Of a stretch of 7,499 bases of DNA, positions 6,406 to 7,499 are shown piece after piece. The stretch lies in contig UROC01000085.1 of the NCBI GenBank assembly GCA_900549345.1, positions 1-7,499 on the forward strand. Reading direction: 5' to 3'. The position numbers and the translations under genes are program-made. The number at the start of each line of letters is the position of its first letter. Position 1 is the stretch's first letter. The notes under the pieces were generated by a model. The model saw only the letters and a program-made list of their open reading frames with translations, did not search any database and was not told the DNA's origin. This DNA is from an uncultured Collinsella sp. Lineage in GTDB: Bacteria; Actinomycetota; Coriobacteriia; Coriobacteriales; Coriobacteriaceae.

Positions 6406-7499
6406 ATGTCACCAAACAGCGATTCCATCCTTTCCCAGGAGCTCTCGCGCCGTACCGCCCTCAAGGCCCTGTTCGGCGCCACTTCTGCGGCAGTTCTTTT
6501 TGGCTTGCCCACTCGCGCCCATGCGGCGGAGGCTTCCAAAGAAACCACCGATAAACTGAATGCCGCCCAGGCCCAGCTCGACGAGGTTCAGGCCCAGCTC
6601 GACAGCATCGCAAATGAATACGCGGCGCTGGCCAGCAAGAATGCCCAGACCCTCAACGATATCGAGGGCGTACAGGGCCAGATCGACGACACGCAGGCGC
6701 AGATTGACGAGAAGAAGGCCGAGCTCAAAAAGAAACGCGGCGATCTTTCCGATCGCGTGGCCGCCAGCTACAAGTCCGGCGGCACGAACATCCTGTCGCT
6801 GCTGCTGGCCTCAGGCTCGTTTGAGGAACTCGTCGCCAACGCGCATTACGTTGAGAAGATTAACAAGAGCGACCGCGATGCCATCGAGGATATCCAGACG
6901 ATTCAGGCTGAGCTCGACGCACAGAAGACCGAGCTCGAAGCACAAAAGGCCGACTTGGAGAAGCTCAAGGACCAGCAGACGGCTCAGATGCAGGATATGC
7001 AGGCCAAGCAGCAAGAAGTCCAGACCGTGCTGAACGGTCTTTCCGACGACGTCAAGGAGCTCATGGCTCAGCGCGATTCCGAGATCCTCGCTGCCGCCCA
7101 GGCCGAGGAGGCTGCCAGGAAGGCCGCCGCCGCTGCCGCCGCCGCGAACAAGAACAATTCCTACTCGGGCGGTTCGAGCTCGGGTGGCGGATCGTATGCT
7201 CCCGGAACTCCGCAGCAGAATGCCGGATCGGGCAAGCAGCAGGCCGTCGTCAACGCGTGCTACTCCACGCCTTCCCCGGGTCAGAACTGGTGCGCAGCGT
7301 GGGTTACCAACGTCTTCCGCAACGCCGGCGTTGGCTACTTTGGCGGTAACGCGTGCGATATGTTTAACGCCTGGTGCTATAGCTCTGACCGCTCGGCGCT
7401 GCAGGTGGGCATGATCGTTGCCGATTCCTCGCACAGCGGCACGGGTGCTCCGGGTCTTATCTACGGTCATGTGGGTATCTACGTTGGCGAGGACGGGGA
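6406..7499 (+). CDS. Secreted coiled-coil protein with CHAP/NlpC-like peptidoglycan hydrolase domain (PcsB-like), 3' end missing
   Basis: The frame is open from ATG 6406 to the window end (364 codons) with no stop, so the C terminus is outside. Residues 14-40 look like a twin-arginine signal: SRRTALK, a hydrophobic stretch, then AHA before the likely cleavage after Ala40. Two helical coiled-coil segments (about 44-120 and 160-240), rich in Gln, Glu, Lys and Ala, flank GGTNILSLLLASGSFEELV (125-143), a block typical of PcsB/CwlO-type N-terminal regions. An Ala-rich stretch and a Gly/Ser linker (about 240-275) lead to a papain-like domain with NWCAAWVTNVF (Cys296, probable nucleophile) and YGHVGIYVG (His355, probable catalytic base). 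Family knowledge: such proteins are exported and cleave peptidoglycan cross-bridges or amide bonds during cell separation, with the coiled coil often controlled by FtsEX. CHAP versus NlpC/P60 is not settled; WCAxWV favours CHAP. SD GGAG lies 5 nt before the ATG. Confidence 0.88.
   Translation, partial: MSPNSDSILSQELSRRTALKALFGATSAAVLFGLPTRAHAAEASKETTDKLNAAQAQLDEVQAQLDSIANEYAALASKNAQTLNDIEGVQGQIDDTQAQIDEKKAELKKKRGDLSDRVAASYKSGGTNILSLLLASGSFEELVANAHYVEKINKSDRDAIEDIQTIQAELDAQKTELEAQKADLEKLKDQQTAQMQDMQAKQQEVQTVLNGLSDDVKELMAQRDSEILAAAQAEEAARKAAAAAAAANKNNSYSGGSSSGGGSYAPGTPQQNAGSGKQQAVVNACYSTPSPGQNWCAAWVTNVFRNAGVGYFGGNACDMFNAWCYSSDRSALQVGMIVADSSHSGTGAPGLIYGHVGIYVGEDG

Noticed and set aside
6811..7470. 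219-codon minus-strand open frame opposite the coiled-coil protein
   Set aside because: The + strand frame has a signal peptide, coiled coil and catalytic domain motifs; the opposite frame is a Leu/Arg-rich shadow.

Overview
The window is a high-GC stretch (about 60% by eye) of a bacterial chromosome carrying a maltodextrin/glycogen and galactose metabolism block. Gene style, GC content, strong SD sites and the mix of genes (UgpC/MsmX-type transport ATPase, short bacterial GlgP, type I MalQ, GalE, and a coiled-coil CHAP-type wall hydrolase) suggest a gut Actinomycetota of class Coriobacteriia, most like Collinsella. That assignment is inference from overall character; no 16S or other marker is present.

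Layout from left to right: (1) 1-497, + strand, the 3' end of a carbohydrate ABC-transporter ATPase, closed by an intrinsic terminator at 566-609. (2) 498-953, a 456-bp convergent intergenic region. Its centre (637-854) is a regular array: six copies of a 16-bp sequence in strictly alternating orientation at a ~40-bp step, forming three tandem 57-bp hairpins with 25-nt loops. A strong terminator at 894-926 on the minus strand closes the next gene. (3) 954-4855, minus strand, malQ then glgP, separated by 128 bp that hold a GC-rich hairpin and a good SD for glgP. The malQ promoter region (about 4930-4985) is AT-rich and holds nested inverted repeats. (4) 5020-6138, minus strand, galE with its own terminator and a plausible -10. 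(5) 6139-6405, a divergent promoter region. (6) 6406 to the window end, + strand, a secreted PcsB-like protein with a twin-arginine-like signal, long coiled coils and the start of a CHAP/NlpC-like domain. It has no stop codon inside the window.

The metabolic genes fit together. The ATPase would energise uptake of malto-oligosaccharides. MalQ would rearrange short glucans into longer ones and release glucose. GlgP would phosphorolyse the longer chains to glucose-1-phosphate, and GalE links UDP-glucose with UDP-galactose for galactose use and for glycan precursors. The transporter substrate is inferred from this neighbourhood only.

The least explained item is the hairpin array at 637-854. In all three units the differences between the two arms are mostly G.U-compatible if read as + strand RNA, which suggests selection on a structured RNA or single-stranded form. 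The rest of the window is ordinary, well-conserved core metabolism.
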